This document shows, in pieces, positions 15,101-25,200 of a stretch of 64,000 nucleotides of DNA (position 1 is the first letter of the stretch; the number at the start of each line of letters is the position of its first letter). The stretch comes from Allacma fusca (Eukaryota > Arthropoda > Collembola > Symphypleona > Sminthuridae): the NCBI GenBank assembly GCA_947179485.1, contig OX359249.1, forward strand, positions 3,968,001 to 4,032,000, given 5' to 3'. The notes under the pieces were generated by a model. That model did not search any database and was not told the DNA's origin. It worked only from the letters and a program-made list of their open reading frames with translations. A program made the position numbers and the translations under genes.

Positions 15101-16222
15101 AATATGTATCTATCGAATTGTTCAAAGTAGGTACCAGCTTAATCTAAACTGAGTCAGGGCAGTGGTTGTCCTTATCGATAACATTTTGCGTCAAGCCAAT
15201 CCATGTGTTCAGAATTAGGGCTCAATGCAGTCAAAGTTACACTACTAGCTTCGCTTGAAAACAAATTCAGACACACACAAATCACCTTCATACATACTCA
15301 ACAAAACACATGCAAACTAACTGTAAGAGATTACTCTACCCCGGACGATGCACACAAACTGTCACAAACGGTATCCAACCAATCTTCACAATTCACATTC
15401 ATTCAAAAATTACAGCACAGATTACTGACCTACCAACCAAAGGTTTACTCTACTACATTCACGTAAGCTCAAATGCCTGAACCCAAACAAACCAAGCCCA
15501 AATCTCTACTCTACTGCATTTCTCGCACAACCGCAATGTCAAATGTTAAAAAATAAGAAACAACAATTTGTAATAACTAAACGGAAATCAAACAGAAAAA
15601 ATTGAATTTCATACCCCAAACCAATGCGTCACCTGAGTTCATCAGTGTAAGAACAGAAAGAATCCCAACCAAATGGAACCATGAATAAAAACATAATTGA
15701 AACAAAATAGTTTTTAAACAATGGTCAATTGAGGCTACATATACTCCTCATTTCAAATAATTTAGATATCCATGCATAAATTACGATGCCAAGATACACA
15801 AGCAATTATTCCAACAAAGTAAAGCCATTCATCACTACTTCAAACTTAACTTTCAGGTTTTAAATTACTTCAAAAGATTTGGATACGGAGAGGATACTCA
15901 TTCTACTATGTTGTATTCACAGCAACACAAATAAATACTATACTACACAAATGACTTCACTAATCAATTTGACATACTGCAACGGCAATATATACACAAC
16001 ATCACTACCCGTAATGCAACTACACAAAAACAATCAAAAATTCAGGAAGAAACTCACTTTTGGCAAGGAAGCCAAGCACTGTTGCTTCACATCCCAGATT
16101 AGATCATGTCGATAGAACTGGAGGCACTTGTGAATGTTCAAGTCTGGAACGTGGATCCGGATTAGCACCGCACCTCCAGCTTGGTCTTCGTCTCCTCCAC
16201 CCGAAGTCTCGTCGTCACACAT
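1..16222 (-). CDS. shank: Shank (SH3 and multiple ankyrin repeat domains protein), 5' two-thirds of core; 3' end outside window
   Basis: Shank/ProSAP proteins are postsynaptic-density scaffolds that link receptor complexes (through GKAP/SAPAP on the PDZ) to actin regulators; that role is known for the family and inferred here. Nine exons on the minus strand join in one frame to 646 codons: 16222-16058, 11658-11533, 10958-10778, 10164-9845, 8662-8401, 2430-2143, 797-597, 501-306 and 199-1. Domains in order: SPN/ubiquitin-like (about residues 18-106), ankyrin units (about 118-351), Ser-rich linker (352-488), SH3 (about 490-543), PDZ from about 586 with its GFGF carboxylate loop at 595-598. Order and motifs (AGKFL.EER, YKRR, DYRTKDG, QESCARLLLFRGA, VPFR, GFGFVLRGAK) match vertebrate SHANK1-3. 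Every junction has GT and AG with matching phase. The reading frame is intact, with no stop or frameshift. The PDZ end, proline-rich region and SAM domain are not in the window. Confidence 0.96.
306..501 (-). CDS. shank: shank coding exon 8: second half of SH3 domain and SH3-PDZ linker
   Basis: 196 bases complete Val515, encode residues 516-579 and give two bases of Ile580. The acceptor is CACTTCACTTAG (AG at 503-502) and the donor is GTAAGT (305-300). LLEGSLRGQMGLFPASCVQEI aligns with FWEGTVKGRTGWFPADCVEEV, the last SH3 strands of SHANK3; here Leu stands at both aromatic positions (residues 523 and 524 for Phe-Trp, 534 for Trp). The rest is a basic linker (RMKMYENRN, SRTPGRRE, IPRLKK) leading to the PDZ domain. 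Confidence 0.93.
597..797 (-). CDS. shank: shank coding exon 7: linker and first half of SH3 domain
   Basis: 201 bases complete Asp448, encode residues 449-514 and give the first base of Val515. The acceptor is TTTTGCTGTAG (AG at 799-798) and the donor is the weak GTAATA (596-591). The first 40 residues are Ser/Gly-rich linker. MMVVCVENF starts the SH3 barrel at about residue 489, and LKLTEGDIIE matches the IPLHRGEAVKV strand of SHANK3. The ALYDY motif of canonical SH3 domains is replaced by CVENF; vertebrate SHANK also lacks it. The exon is phase 1 on both sides and could be skipped without a frameshift. Confidence 0.9.
798..2142 (-). other. shank: shank intron 6 (1.35 kb)
   Basis: Phase-1 intron inside the Ser-rich linker, with the weak GTTAAT donor. 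No further feature is seen. Confidence 0.8.
2143..2430 (-). CDS. shank: shank coding exon 6: post-ankyrin VPFR motif and Ser-rich linker
   Basis: 288 bases complete Val352, encode residues 353-447 and give the first base of Asp448. The acceptor is TTGTGTTGTAG (AG at 2432-2431). The donor is GTTAAT (2142-2137), a weak match to consensus, chosen because it is the only one giving a phase-1 end that joins exon 7. It starts with PFRDLPKYNPKRR, which aligns with PFRETPSYAKRR of SHANK3. A Ser/Gly/Cys-rich stretch follows with no recognisable fold and several possible phosphorylation sites. It is phase 1 at both ends and a multiple of three, so it could be skipped in frame. Confidence 0.88.
2431..8400 (-). 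other. shank: shank intron 5 (6.0 kb), the largest intron in the window
   Basis: Phase-1 intron between the last ankyrin unit and the VPFR/Ser-rich exon. It contains only scattered short open frames of chance length. No nested gene, no Shank-like cassette exon and no transposon end could be recognised. Confidence 0.85.
8401..8662 (-). CDS. shank: shank coding exon 5: last ankyrin repeats
   Basis: 262 bases encode residues 265-351 plus the first base of Val352. The acceptor is GGTTTGGCAG (AG at 8664-8663) and the donor is GTAAGT (8400-8395). This is the most conserved part of the gene: VQHLEHLLYYGADM, NASGNTPLHVCA, NQESCARLLLFRGA and VAVIAGNMELAEII are close to identical with vertebrate SHANK. 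It ends with HRAQDV, which leads into the post-ankyrin VPFR motif of exon 6. In the family the ankyrin solenoid binds sharpin and alpha-fodrin. Confidence 0.97.
8663..9844 (-). other. shank: shank intron 4 (1.2 kb)
   Basis: Phase-0 intron between the HQ and ACR residues of one ankyrin unit. It holds a short (AAT)n repeat at 9658-9679; otherwise nothing is seen. Confidence 0.85.
9658..9679. repeat. (AAT)n microsatellite
   Basis: About seven tandem AAT units within shank intron 4. Confidence 0.9.
9845..10164 (-). CDS. shank: shank coding exon 4: central ankyrin repeats
   Basis: 320 bases complete Glu158 and encode residues 159-264. The acceptor is GATTGCAG (AG at 10166-10165) and the donor is GTAAAG (9844-9839). 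The exon contains the ankyrin signatures TPLSMAA, DGSTAMHRAVEH, MLDLGGSPNYRD, KGLTPLY, LLHDHAFIGAQD and QGWHETHQ. These align unit by unit with human SHANK3, including the conserved SRGLTPLY and LLLHDHAQLG segments. The unit DYRTKDG is nearly identical to DFRTRDG of SHANK3. Confidence 0.96.
10165..10777 (-). other. shank: shank intron 3 (613 bp)
   Basis: Phase-1 intron splitting codon Glu158 inside the ankyrin region. It is AT-rich with no distinct internal feature. Confidence 0.85.
10778..10958 (-). CDS. shank: shank coding exon 3: SPN-ankyrin linker and first ankyrin unit
   Basis: 181 bases encode residues 98-157 plus the first base of Glu158. The acceptor is TTGTAG (AG at 10960-10959) and the donor is GTAAGT (10777-10772). 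It opens with LRYKRRLY, matching FRYKRRVY of SHANK3, which closes the SPN domain. The linker and the first helix pair of the ankyrin solenoid follow (LHTKSNLRRFLEYV, residues 118-131), then the capping loop GLDSNFHCPETG. Confidence 0.95.
10959..11532 (-). other. shank: shank intron 2 (574 bp)
   Basis: Separates the end of the SPN domain from the YKRR linker in phase 0. Nothing else is seen in it. Confidence 0.85.
11533..11658 (-). CDS. shank: shank coding exon 2: second half of SPN domain
   Basis: 126 bases encode residues 56-97 in phase 0 on both sides. The acceptor is a pyrimidine tract ending in CTCTCCAG (AG at 11660-11659) and the donor is GTAAGG (11532-11527). The peptide carries FNYGLFAPP, GKAGKFLEEER and GYLE, aligning with LNYGLFQPP, GRAGKFLDEER and PYLE of SHANK3. 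Leu78 corresponds to SHANK3 Leu68. Exon 1 to exon 2 joins directly into the expected SPN sequence with no gap. Confidence 0.95.
11659..16057 (-). other. shank: shank intron 1 (4.4 kb)
   Basis: AT-rich intron between the two SPN exons. It holds an imperfect (TA)n tract at 14527-14568 and several short open frames of chance length on both strands. No repeated element with recognisable ends and no additional Shank-like exon is seen. An intron at this place inside the SPN domain is supported by the seamless join of exons 1 and 2. Confidence 0.85.
14527..14568. repeat. imperfect (TA)n tract
   Basis: TA-dinucleotide run with G and T interruptions in shank intron 1; a likely unwinding or hairpin-prone site. 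Confidence 0.85.
16058..16222 (-). CDS. shank: shank coding exon 1: start codon and first half of SPN domain
   Basis: Encodes residues 1-55 and ends in phase 0 at a GTGAGT donor (16057-16052). The ATG at 16222 is chosen because an in-frame TAA lies 9 bases upstream and because the SPN similarity starts only about 17 residues in. The N-terminus is acidic and Gly-rich (residues 1-17), followed by the first strand of the SPN fold (AVLIRIHVPDL, residues 18-28) and KCLQF, which align with AVVVRVGIPDL and KCLRL of human SHANK3. Arg22 sits at the position of SHANK3 Arg12, a residue known from autism variants. The SPN domain in this family binds active Ras/Rap GTPases and packs against the ankyrin repeats. 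Confidence 0.95.
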
Positions 16223-16298
16223 TTTAACTTATGAAATCTGATTTCTTGCACCCGGGATGCCACGAACCAACGACATTTCTCACCCAACTAATTACTGT
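16223..16298 (-). other. shank: probable shank 5' UTR segment, bounded by a candidate 3' splice site
   Basis: Immediately upstream of the ATG. On the minus strand a T-rich run ends in GTTTACAG with AG at 16300-16299, a good acceptor 76 bases before the start codon. No acceptable donor-plus-first-exon pair could be fixed further right, so the upstream UTR exon is not located. This is inference from splice-site shape only; the UTR could also be continuous. Confidence 0.35.
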
Positions 16299-17147
16299 CT
16301 GTAAACAATCCAAAAAATGTCAAATTATTAGTTAATCAAATACTCAACCATCTTTCAACCAATTACAATATTAATTTTGCATTAAAAAAAACAGTCATTT
16401 AATTTGTCTTCCCTAGTCCTAGTATGTCCACAGGCTACGGACCACAGACACAATCTACAACTAAGTACATCTCCACATTCGACACGGACACCTAATCCAC
16501 ATGATTTTGATCACGAAATACCACAATTCTGCAGTATTGCATTTGTTTACACAACCTCTCATCACAGTAACTTTCACGGACACTTACAAATCCCGATCCC
16601 GGGGATTTGATGTCGAAGGCCGAAATGCCTGTGTTCGCTATGATTTATTTCCTCGTGTAACTTTATTAATAATAATAATAATGCCGTACTCACGACTTCC
16701 ATCCAAAAAACTTAAATCACCTCAAATAATATCCACTCGGACAACCCTCCGGTTTTAAAACGTTCCGCTTGCACTTTCCAATAATTAATTTAAGTACACA
16801 CTGATCACTATCCGTTTTGTCCACATTTAATAATTTCCACGTCTGGTCTACGACGTCTGCCACTACCAAAATAATAAACGTTTTTATACTCAAACGACAA
16901 GCATTTTGCTACACTAATAATTATACAGGGCACATATAACGATAGCACGCGTGTGCCGAACACGAGTAGGTAATTCAGCAGTAACGAAATGCACGCAGGG
17001 AGTTCACTCTAATATTTGGACATAAACCATCATATATGTCCATCTTTATTAATTTAATCCCCATTCTCAAAAGTAAATATAATTACACTTGGAATTTCAA
17101 TACAAATAGATTTATGGACTTAAAGCAACGTCCAAGTAAATTTTCGA

Positions 17148-17560
17148 TTGGTTGGCACACGATTGCTGCAATTTAACTGGATGGTGACACTTGCGCAGAC
17201 GCCGAGAGACTGGAGACATGCAATATGGAACTGTAGTGAGCCCGTGAGCGTTGGCATAATCATTGCTCCGATTCTTGCGCTTTATTTGGGCGGAGCTTAG
17301 CTACATCATAGACTTATGCCTTAGCGCCTGAAGTTCAATCACTCTTCTTTACGCAGTCTTTTGCAGCAGACCGGTTCCTGGCAACTAAGGATTTGTGACG
17401 CGTTCCTCTCGCCACTTGTCTCCATATTACAGTCTGGAATTACAGGCGTTTCCTATGACCAGCCCATTTGTGCAACTGTAGCGCATGGTTTGAACAAACT
17501 GAAGGTCACTCGCTATATTGTACCCCCGCCCCATGGGCATAAAGTTTTTAAGGGAAATGT
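17148..17560. promoter_or_regulatory. CpG-rich patch, candidate promoter region for shank
   Basis: This roughly 400-base patch is visibly richer in CpG than its surroundings (about 15 CpG in 300 bases, with clusters such as GCGCAGACGCCG and GGGCGGAG), in a window where CpG is otherwise sparse. On the minus strand it has a CCAATC box (complement of GATTGG at about 17148) and a TGCGCA half-site. It lies about 1 kb upstream of the shank start codon. No TATA box or clear first-exon donor was found, so this is only a candidate. Confidence 0.22.
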
Positions 17561-20500
17561 GATTATAGGAATATAATATTTGTTTAGCTTCCAAATATAT
17601 ATAAGTATATAAGCTCTCGCTTTATATCGACTCTACTTACTTATAGCGGTAGAGTATGTTCGCGTTATAGCGCACCCCCTGAGAAAAGTATTTCCTCTAT
17701 AGGAGCAAAAAATATTCAGCCACGATCCTGTTTAATATAAAAATGTTAATTTTACCCCCTTTAAGAGCATGGCGCGATAACAGACATTTAATCCTTTAAG
17801 GGTTGCTCTGTGGATTGTACATTTCCCTTGTAACGAGACCCTGTGAGATAATTTTAAGATTCAAATGTATCTACGTGCCAAATCTAACTCTTACAACGGA
17901 GCTTCCCGTATAACATTGCCCTAATGAATTTTTGCGCTGTAGTAGAGAGAGTGGATCGTACTCTCGGGAACATGTGTATCCTTGTGTGTCGAGATGTGGG
18001 GAAAGCGTCGCAGTACTGAAAGACGTGATAGAGAGAGAGACGATAGGAAGTCAATGTAGAAGTACAAGGTACTCATAAAATTGAGAAACCCTCCTTGTGG
18101 GATGGAGGGATCCTTGTGTGCGATGGGATTGGGATGGATTTGAAATGACACTAAAATATCTCAAGACAAGCGACATAGTTAACTCCAAAATTAACAATTA
18201 ATAGGCCCGGCATCTCACGACACATTCTCACAAAGAGCATTTTTGCATTATTTATCCCGTGACTAAATGCTTCCTCAATGCAAGACTTGAATAAAAGTTG
18301 ATGAATCTTGTAGTAGCAACTAGCACTTTATCTCCGGACGGAGGTTGGTTACAAATGTCAACTATTAGGAGAACCTAGGTCTTGCCAGCATCCGAGACTT
18401 GGAAGATAGGAGAGAGGTAAGGAGTAAGTATAGTATGGTAATCGCATATATGGGAGAGATGAGAGTGTACGGTATAGAGCGGAAGAATATAAAGTGACTG
18501 TCTTGGGAGTAATAGTAACCTTAGCTAAGAATATACTCCATTCATTTAAGATTGGAACTCCCATCAAATCTGCGGTGTCTCATGCATTCGCTTTTTTCTC
18601 GAAGAGCCAGAGAAAATAGAAACCTTGCGAAGCATTAAAACGGGTTAATATTTATGAGGACTGACACAAGATATGGAGACTCCTCTTAACAACCATGTAC
18701 AGAAAGCCCATGTATATTTATATATCTGTCGATCTCAAATCTATGTCTTATCTCCCAGCACTTAGATTCTGTTCCTCCATTGACCCCATCTCGAATATTA
18801 TTATTACTTTCTGTAGAATGGAACTGGGACAGCTTCATTTGGGGTTTCAATTATGAGGAGAGAGGCAGAGCATCTTCCCCAAATTTAATTCCTGATTTGA
18901 ACCGGCTTAATCCAATGACTAACCCAACGTAAATCCTTACTTCTATCGGTTCCAATGGGTAACCATCCAAATAATTTTGAGGGAGCTTTGATCCATGTAG
19001 AAAGAGACTCAATTGCGGTCGTACATATGTAAATGTAATTTATTGCTTATTTTGTTGGCAAACGGATACTTTCACCGTCAGATGAGGCTTAAAAAATTTC
19101 ATCGCCCCGTTTCAATCCTTTACATTCAAGTCCTCCTTCCTTACTTATTACTTACTTAGATGTAATTTAATGGGAGTCAGGAATACATACTCGGATATTT
19201 CTGTACACATAGAATATATGAGAATAGCAAGTAGGAAGGAATCTATTAACTGTGTTTGAAAAGGATTAATTGAACTAATAATATATCCCTTGGAAGTACC
19301 TCTTAGACTGAGGACTATTGCGTGTTAACAACATTCGTAAGAGCTCACTATTATAGCTCTACAGAAATTCCCAGAGTTCTGTTGAGGGTAATTATGAAAT
19401 TCTCCTTCAATTTCGTCTACCTCAAATGAACCCAGCTTGTTCATGCTGCCTGATAATAAATTGACAGCAATCGATAATATTTGTTTGGGACAAGTTATAA
19501 ATAAATTAATTACCGTTATTCCCCTTCCCAGTTCCAACTAATAGCGTTTGGCCAGGGCTTCAATTCCAGCCAGTCCTATTTCAAATACGATAAATTGGCC
19601 TTGGAACCATATATCATATATCTGTAGCTCAGTGTATGAATTCTTGTGGGATAAAATATTGATAAAATTCTTAGGGTTTTTTTTTTGTGGGGAATTATCT
19701 TTAAATTAATTTTTATCGCTAAGTGGTGTCAGTGTCGTGGTCGTAGGTCAAAGAGTTGTTGTGTACACAAAAGCGGAGAGGAAAATAAAAGTGAAGAAAT
19801 GGGAGGATATTTAAAAATGTGAAAACATGAAGAAAGTTCCTTCTCCTCAAACTCTCTGAGCAGATTTCAAATTATAACTTTGACATTTCCCAATCCCAAT
19901 AGGCCGTTAATGATAGGTCATGTTATTCAAAATTTTAATTCGTTAACTACAACAGTCTTGTCATATTTTCGACAACAGCCGTCACGCCATTTTAGACCCG
20001 ATGAGTGAACACATAAACGTTTCCGTACTGAAACTTTTACAAAGAAAGTCTCGTGATTGTTGAAAATGTGAAATGAAACTTATTACCCTAACAAATTAAT
20101 CTGCCCGTAGGTCTTCGCCTTTAACAACATACAATGACTGTAGTGCACGTATGTTTACAAATCGTGAAATAATGTATTCCGCTTCGAGACTCTTTCAAAC
20201 GAAACTGTTTGTACAGAGGACATTAAAAGTACAACGTAAAATGTACTAAATCCCTCAATTACAGGGATTATTACACTGTGCTGTAGGGCAGTCTGTTCTA
20301 TATGTGGAACTCAAGGGGTAGGTTCCAATACCAAGTACATACATGTATAGTCAAAGTAGTCAAATATGACTAATTATCTGTAACACGCACATGCCCAAAC
20401 TCTGCCTTTATTATCCGTCCTGGCAAATGTTACAATCAAAATAATTCTACAACAATGACAACGTTACTGGCAGAATCCATCCTCATCCACATGTTATCAA

Positions 20501-21228
20501 AACAAATTCAAGTGGATACACCTCAACTCACGAATTTGTAAAATTGCCAAAAACATTTGAAGGTAAAAAGAATTGAAAATGTTCGATGTCTACTGTTCGT
20601 TATAATAAATCTTGGAGCATAGGTACACTAGATATATGTGCAGTGTCCGCATGAATTTACAGACACAGAGGGTGAATTATGCAGAGTAGGTTGAAGGTGC
20701 AGCTTAAAAGTTAAAATCTTACTCGTGTGCTGGGGTGTAAGCCGATATATTGTGAGGAAACAAATTGTTGTAGTGCTCATATTTATGTAAGTACTCCAAG
20801 AAAGGTACATACGTGCTTGGTTTATTACTCCGTAGTCCTGCATATTCAATAGACCTGACGAGCAAACAAATACTAAGAGCACTACACCTTTCGTCCATTC
20901 ACATAGTAATTACGTCCATCATCTTGAAATACCCATTGAGGGATAATTTCATACACATTATAATACTTACCTTACCCGGCAACCTTTGACTCGTCAAAGC
21001 AATCAAGAAGATGCACGATGCTTCATCTTTTGCCAAGTCCATAATGCTTTTAAATGTGAGGGGAAAAAAACTGAAGCAAAATAATAAGTTCAAAGATGTT
21101 GAGGAAATTAGTCGTAAATTGTGCATCCCAACAACAGGTACACAAGTAATTATGTGCACAAGGTGTATATACGCCATATGTAACAACAACAACTCATTTA
21201 CATGGAGTTTGCATACACACAGAAAGAC

Positions 21229-21249
21229 AGAGAGAGAGAGAGAGAGAGA
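21229..21249. repeat. (GA)n microsatellite
   Basis: Uninterrupted GA dinucleotide run of about 10 units. Confidence 0.9.
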
Positions 21250-22186
21250 TACGCCGACTTTGTATATGTATACGCCAGAGATACAACCCCCTTTATGAAG
21301 CATCCACTCTTACTTTTTTCATCATCATCAACAGGGTCATCATTATCTTTTCAAGGAATAAAATGAATTCAATCATAATAATGAAAATGTTATCCACCGT
21401 TATTTAATGAGATCTCTTCTCGTGGAATTCCTGCCACTAATAAATAATTCACATTAAATTCCATGAATAATAAGGGAACCTTGACAGAAACCCTGTATGT
21501 AGGTATACAGAAATAATTACGACGATATAAATGCATAATACACTGTCCATCCTCCCACTGAAAGAACAGTTAGTTGTGGGGATGGAGCAAAAAGTAAATA
21601 TACAATGTTACACACCTGAGAATGAAATTTAAAGCCGTCCGATAGCAATGTTTACAAGTTATAACTTTAATAGTCCTCACCTAAACCAGATGATCAAGAG
21701 TGTAAAAGCATTTCACATACCTGTTTCACTAGTTCTTCCTTGGAAATAAGTGCTACTTACACCACAATATCAGGAAAAAAATATCAAGTTCATGTTTATA
21801 AAATACCGCAATGTGGCTTACAGTGTAAAGATAGACAACGTATTTCCCTTTCATTACTGTAGGTTGGAACCAACCCAATAATCCATGAGAAGATACACTT
21901 TTTCATTATGACTTCCTTAAAATATAGATCATGACTTCTCAATAAAAGCACAAGATGAAAGAGCCAGCAGAGAAGATTAAAATTTCATGCTACCCTTTCT
22001 CATAACACTGATACGGATATTCCTCCTGAATTTTTGGCATTGCGGCTCAATCATTGACCGAAGAGAACTTTTCAGGGCGTTTTTTTATATTTATTTTCTC
22101 CTTCTCAAACTACACGTTCCTTCATCTGACTTGAGTATTAAATACCACTACCGCTCCAAACGATTTGCAGAACTGAGACAGGAAAG

Positions 22187-22203
22187 CACACACACACACA
22201 CAC
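22187..22203. repeat. (CA)n microsatellite
   Basis: Uninterrupted CA run of about 8 units. Confidence 0.85.
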
Positions 22204-25200
22204 GTGTAGGGTTTTTAATTGCTAAAGGAAACAACATTGTGGAGCTTGGAGCAACAAACAATAAGAGACTATTTGCGTGAGGAATTCATATGCATTTTAA
22301 AATGTTTATTAAACAAGGACTCATCACGTAGATGTAAACAGAATACTTTTTAACATCCACGCTATACCTCCATTACACGAAAAAATTCCGCAGACCGGAG
22401 ATGAATAACCATTAGAAAAGAGGTGAATTCGATTCAACTAACTCAGCCTATTTCTCTCATAATTTATATAATCCTATTTATTTAGTTGGCTTATTGCATA
22501 AGGGAATAGTGGAACGAACACTTTATCCCTAACAACAATGTATTCAATTAAATTCATAGAAAAATGCTAATGTTTCAGTAAATAGTTTCCCACAGGTAAT
22601 CGAGCTTATGGCCTAGATTTTGGGAATAAATAAATAACTATCGTCCGTAATGTGCCGTAACCTTGAGCAGCCCTACGTTGATTTATCAATACTGCTTTCT
22701 TATATAAAGCTTTCTAGTTCTAAGAATCTAATTAAAAGTGATTTGGATTTTCCATAAGATAATTTCTAGTAATATTAGTATTTCGGTCAGTCCTCCTAAT
22801 CTTAAAAGCCCTAAAATTATGGGAGGGAAAATTCTGCCTGAAACTGACCACACCAGAGGACCAGCACAGACAATTTTAGGTGTAAGAATAATTATTACAG
22901 TTGAAGCAGCGTATAAATATAATCATGTAAAATCTGTGAGAATGTGAGGGAAATTATGGACTTTAGCAAATTTCATGTAATTTACAAGAGGGCAGGGAAG
23001 CATTGGGATTTAAATGAATTAAACTACCAAAAATCTTGTAAATGTAGGGAAAACAAATGTGTGAGCTTAGCCTTTGACGGAAGGGGGCTGCTGCAATGAA
23101 TACACTAATTGGATTCAAATTTGCCTCAAAACAGCAAAATATTAGTAATTCTTTTTCACGACCCACGCAACGAAACTGTTAATGATATCGTGGAATTTAT
23201 TTTCAATTTGTTTCGTATACCTACCCAACTCTGGATTATGTTTGGCTGGTGGGGTGGTAATTGACTTTAGTCATATTTCAAGCTACTTTTATGTGTAACA
23301 TATTTTAATTCATTTGAGTTGCTCCGCATAGTTAAAGAGTTTACTTTCACCATATTCCCACTTTTACGCTTCTACAGACTCCCTGTCAGGTAAGGTAGTT
23401 TAGACATGATAAATTCCTTTCGACGCTGGTTGTTGCCAACTTTGCACAAAGTAAAACTAGTTGTATTTAATCGATAAGACAAACATGAGTAAAGACAGAA
23501 GACACATTGACAGTGAGTAGCCGGAGGACACTATTTCACATATTGACGACCGCAAGTGTAGAAACTATGCATCTCAATGATGCTATTATTGATGAGGTAA
23601 GAAGCACACATTCTCAAGTCATAACGGTTTCGTCAGAGCAATTATATCATTACGACTCCCATATGTACATACATATGATCCAATAGACACGGCGATCTTA
23701 CAGGTGTCCAGTTCAATGCACAGACAATGCAAGGTGAATCAAACAGGGATGTTGAGTGTAGTTAACTCTCTGAATTCGCAGTATCCTGATTAGTGTGTGG
23801 ACTTTCCAAGTGAAGATGACCGCAAAGCCACATTTCATCTTACAACTACAAATAAGACCCTTACCACAATTTATTTGGATTGTGCATTGACGATACTTAC
23901 GTACGATCACGTTGCACGAAACCGTTCTACGCATATCTGCATTATAAAGACTGACACTTTATTACTTTAATAATCGCCAGTGATTATTATTGTGATAATC
24001 GAATCCCACGAAGAATTCTCTCAAGCACATAGTGAAATATGTTAAAGCTTTTCCCCGTGTATACAGTCAAGCCTCAAGGGTAACGTATATACATAATTCT
24101 GAACATACTGGGAGCAGAGTTAGAAGCGCTCCTCTGAAATCTTCACTGAAGAACCAATGAGCTGTTCATGTGAGACAAAAGTTCCGGAATGGTTCCAAGG
24201 TAGTTTGGTCATGCCAAGTACCACAGTTACATGATACATTTCATCACGTGGCTACTTTAGAGTAAATATTGGACTAACAATAAGTAACGCTAGTACATAT
24301 AGAGTCTCCAAGCCTCTCATACAAACTTCACAGACAACAGTGAGAATCCTTCCAGGATACCCATTGGGACTGAGGATGTGAGCATGTCACAGTTGAGACA
24401 AAGTTTATGTATCCTTCGCATCTTTCTTTTCATTAATAAGCAAAGACTCAACACCACAACATGCCATCAGCCGTATTTTTGCACCAAAGCAAGTGAATGA
24501 CCTTGCAATAATTCCTCCATGAAATACATACAGAGACTCACTCTGTGTCTTTATAGCTTCAAAGTGCTCTCATAAAACTATCACATTAGAATATGTAAGA
24601 ATGTAATGTGGTATGAAATATTCGCGAGGCAGCGTACACGACAATTATCTCAACTCTGGTCTCGGGCTTGCATACAATTATATGATCTCATCCAATTCTA
24701 AAGTACAGTTTCAAGATCCTGTTCTATGTAAATATTTCGTTTTATTATTCCTTCTTCACTGTGCAATTTGTCCCGGAATCAGTAATTTCCGCTCTCACCA
24801 TCACTGTACCACAATTAATTCGTAACAAACTCTAAAGCCTGGTATGATTAAAACTGTAGTAGACGGAGCCAGGTCTCAACCCTTGTAAAAAGCTAAATGA
24901 GCATGAACTGAAGCCTTACTAAAAGCACTGAGGAGCCTATATGAAGTTGAATAGATGATAATTGTGTCTATACATGTAATTGTGTGTGCGCGTGAAAGCT
25001 ATCAATACCCAATCATTGGAAATGTCTCGCATCTGATTCCAAACTGATTGCACCTCAATCAACACATTCGTTTTCTATGCAAATTAACTATCCTCCTCTG
25101 AGGCTCGCCTAAATAGGTCTCATATAGATATACAATGTGGAACTACAAAACACAACCGCATCAGCCTTAAATATATTTTCAAGCGTTTAACATTAGTAAT

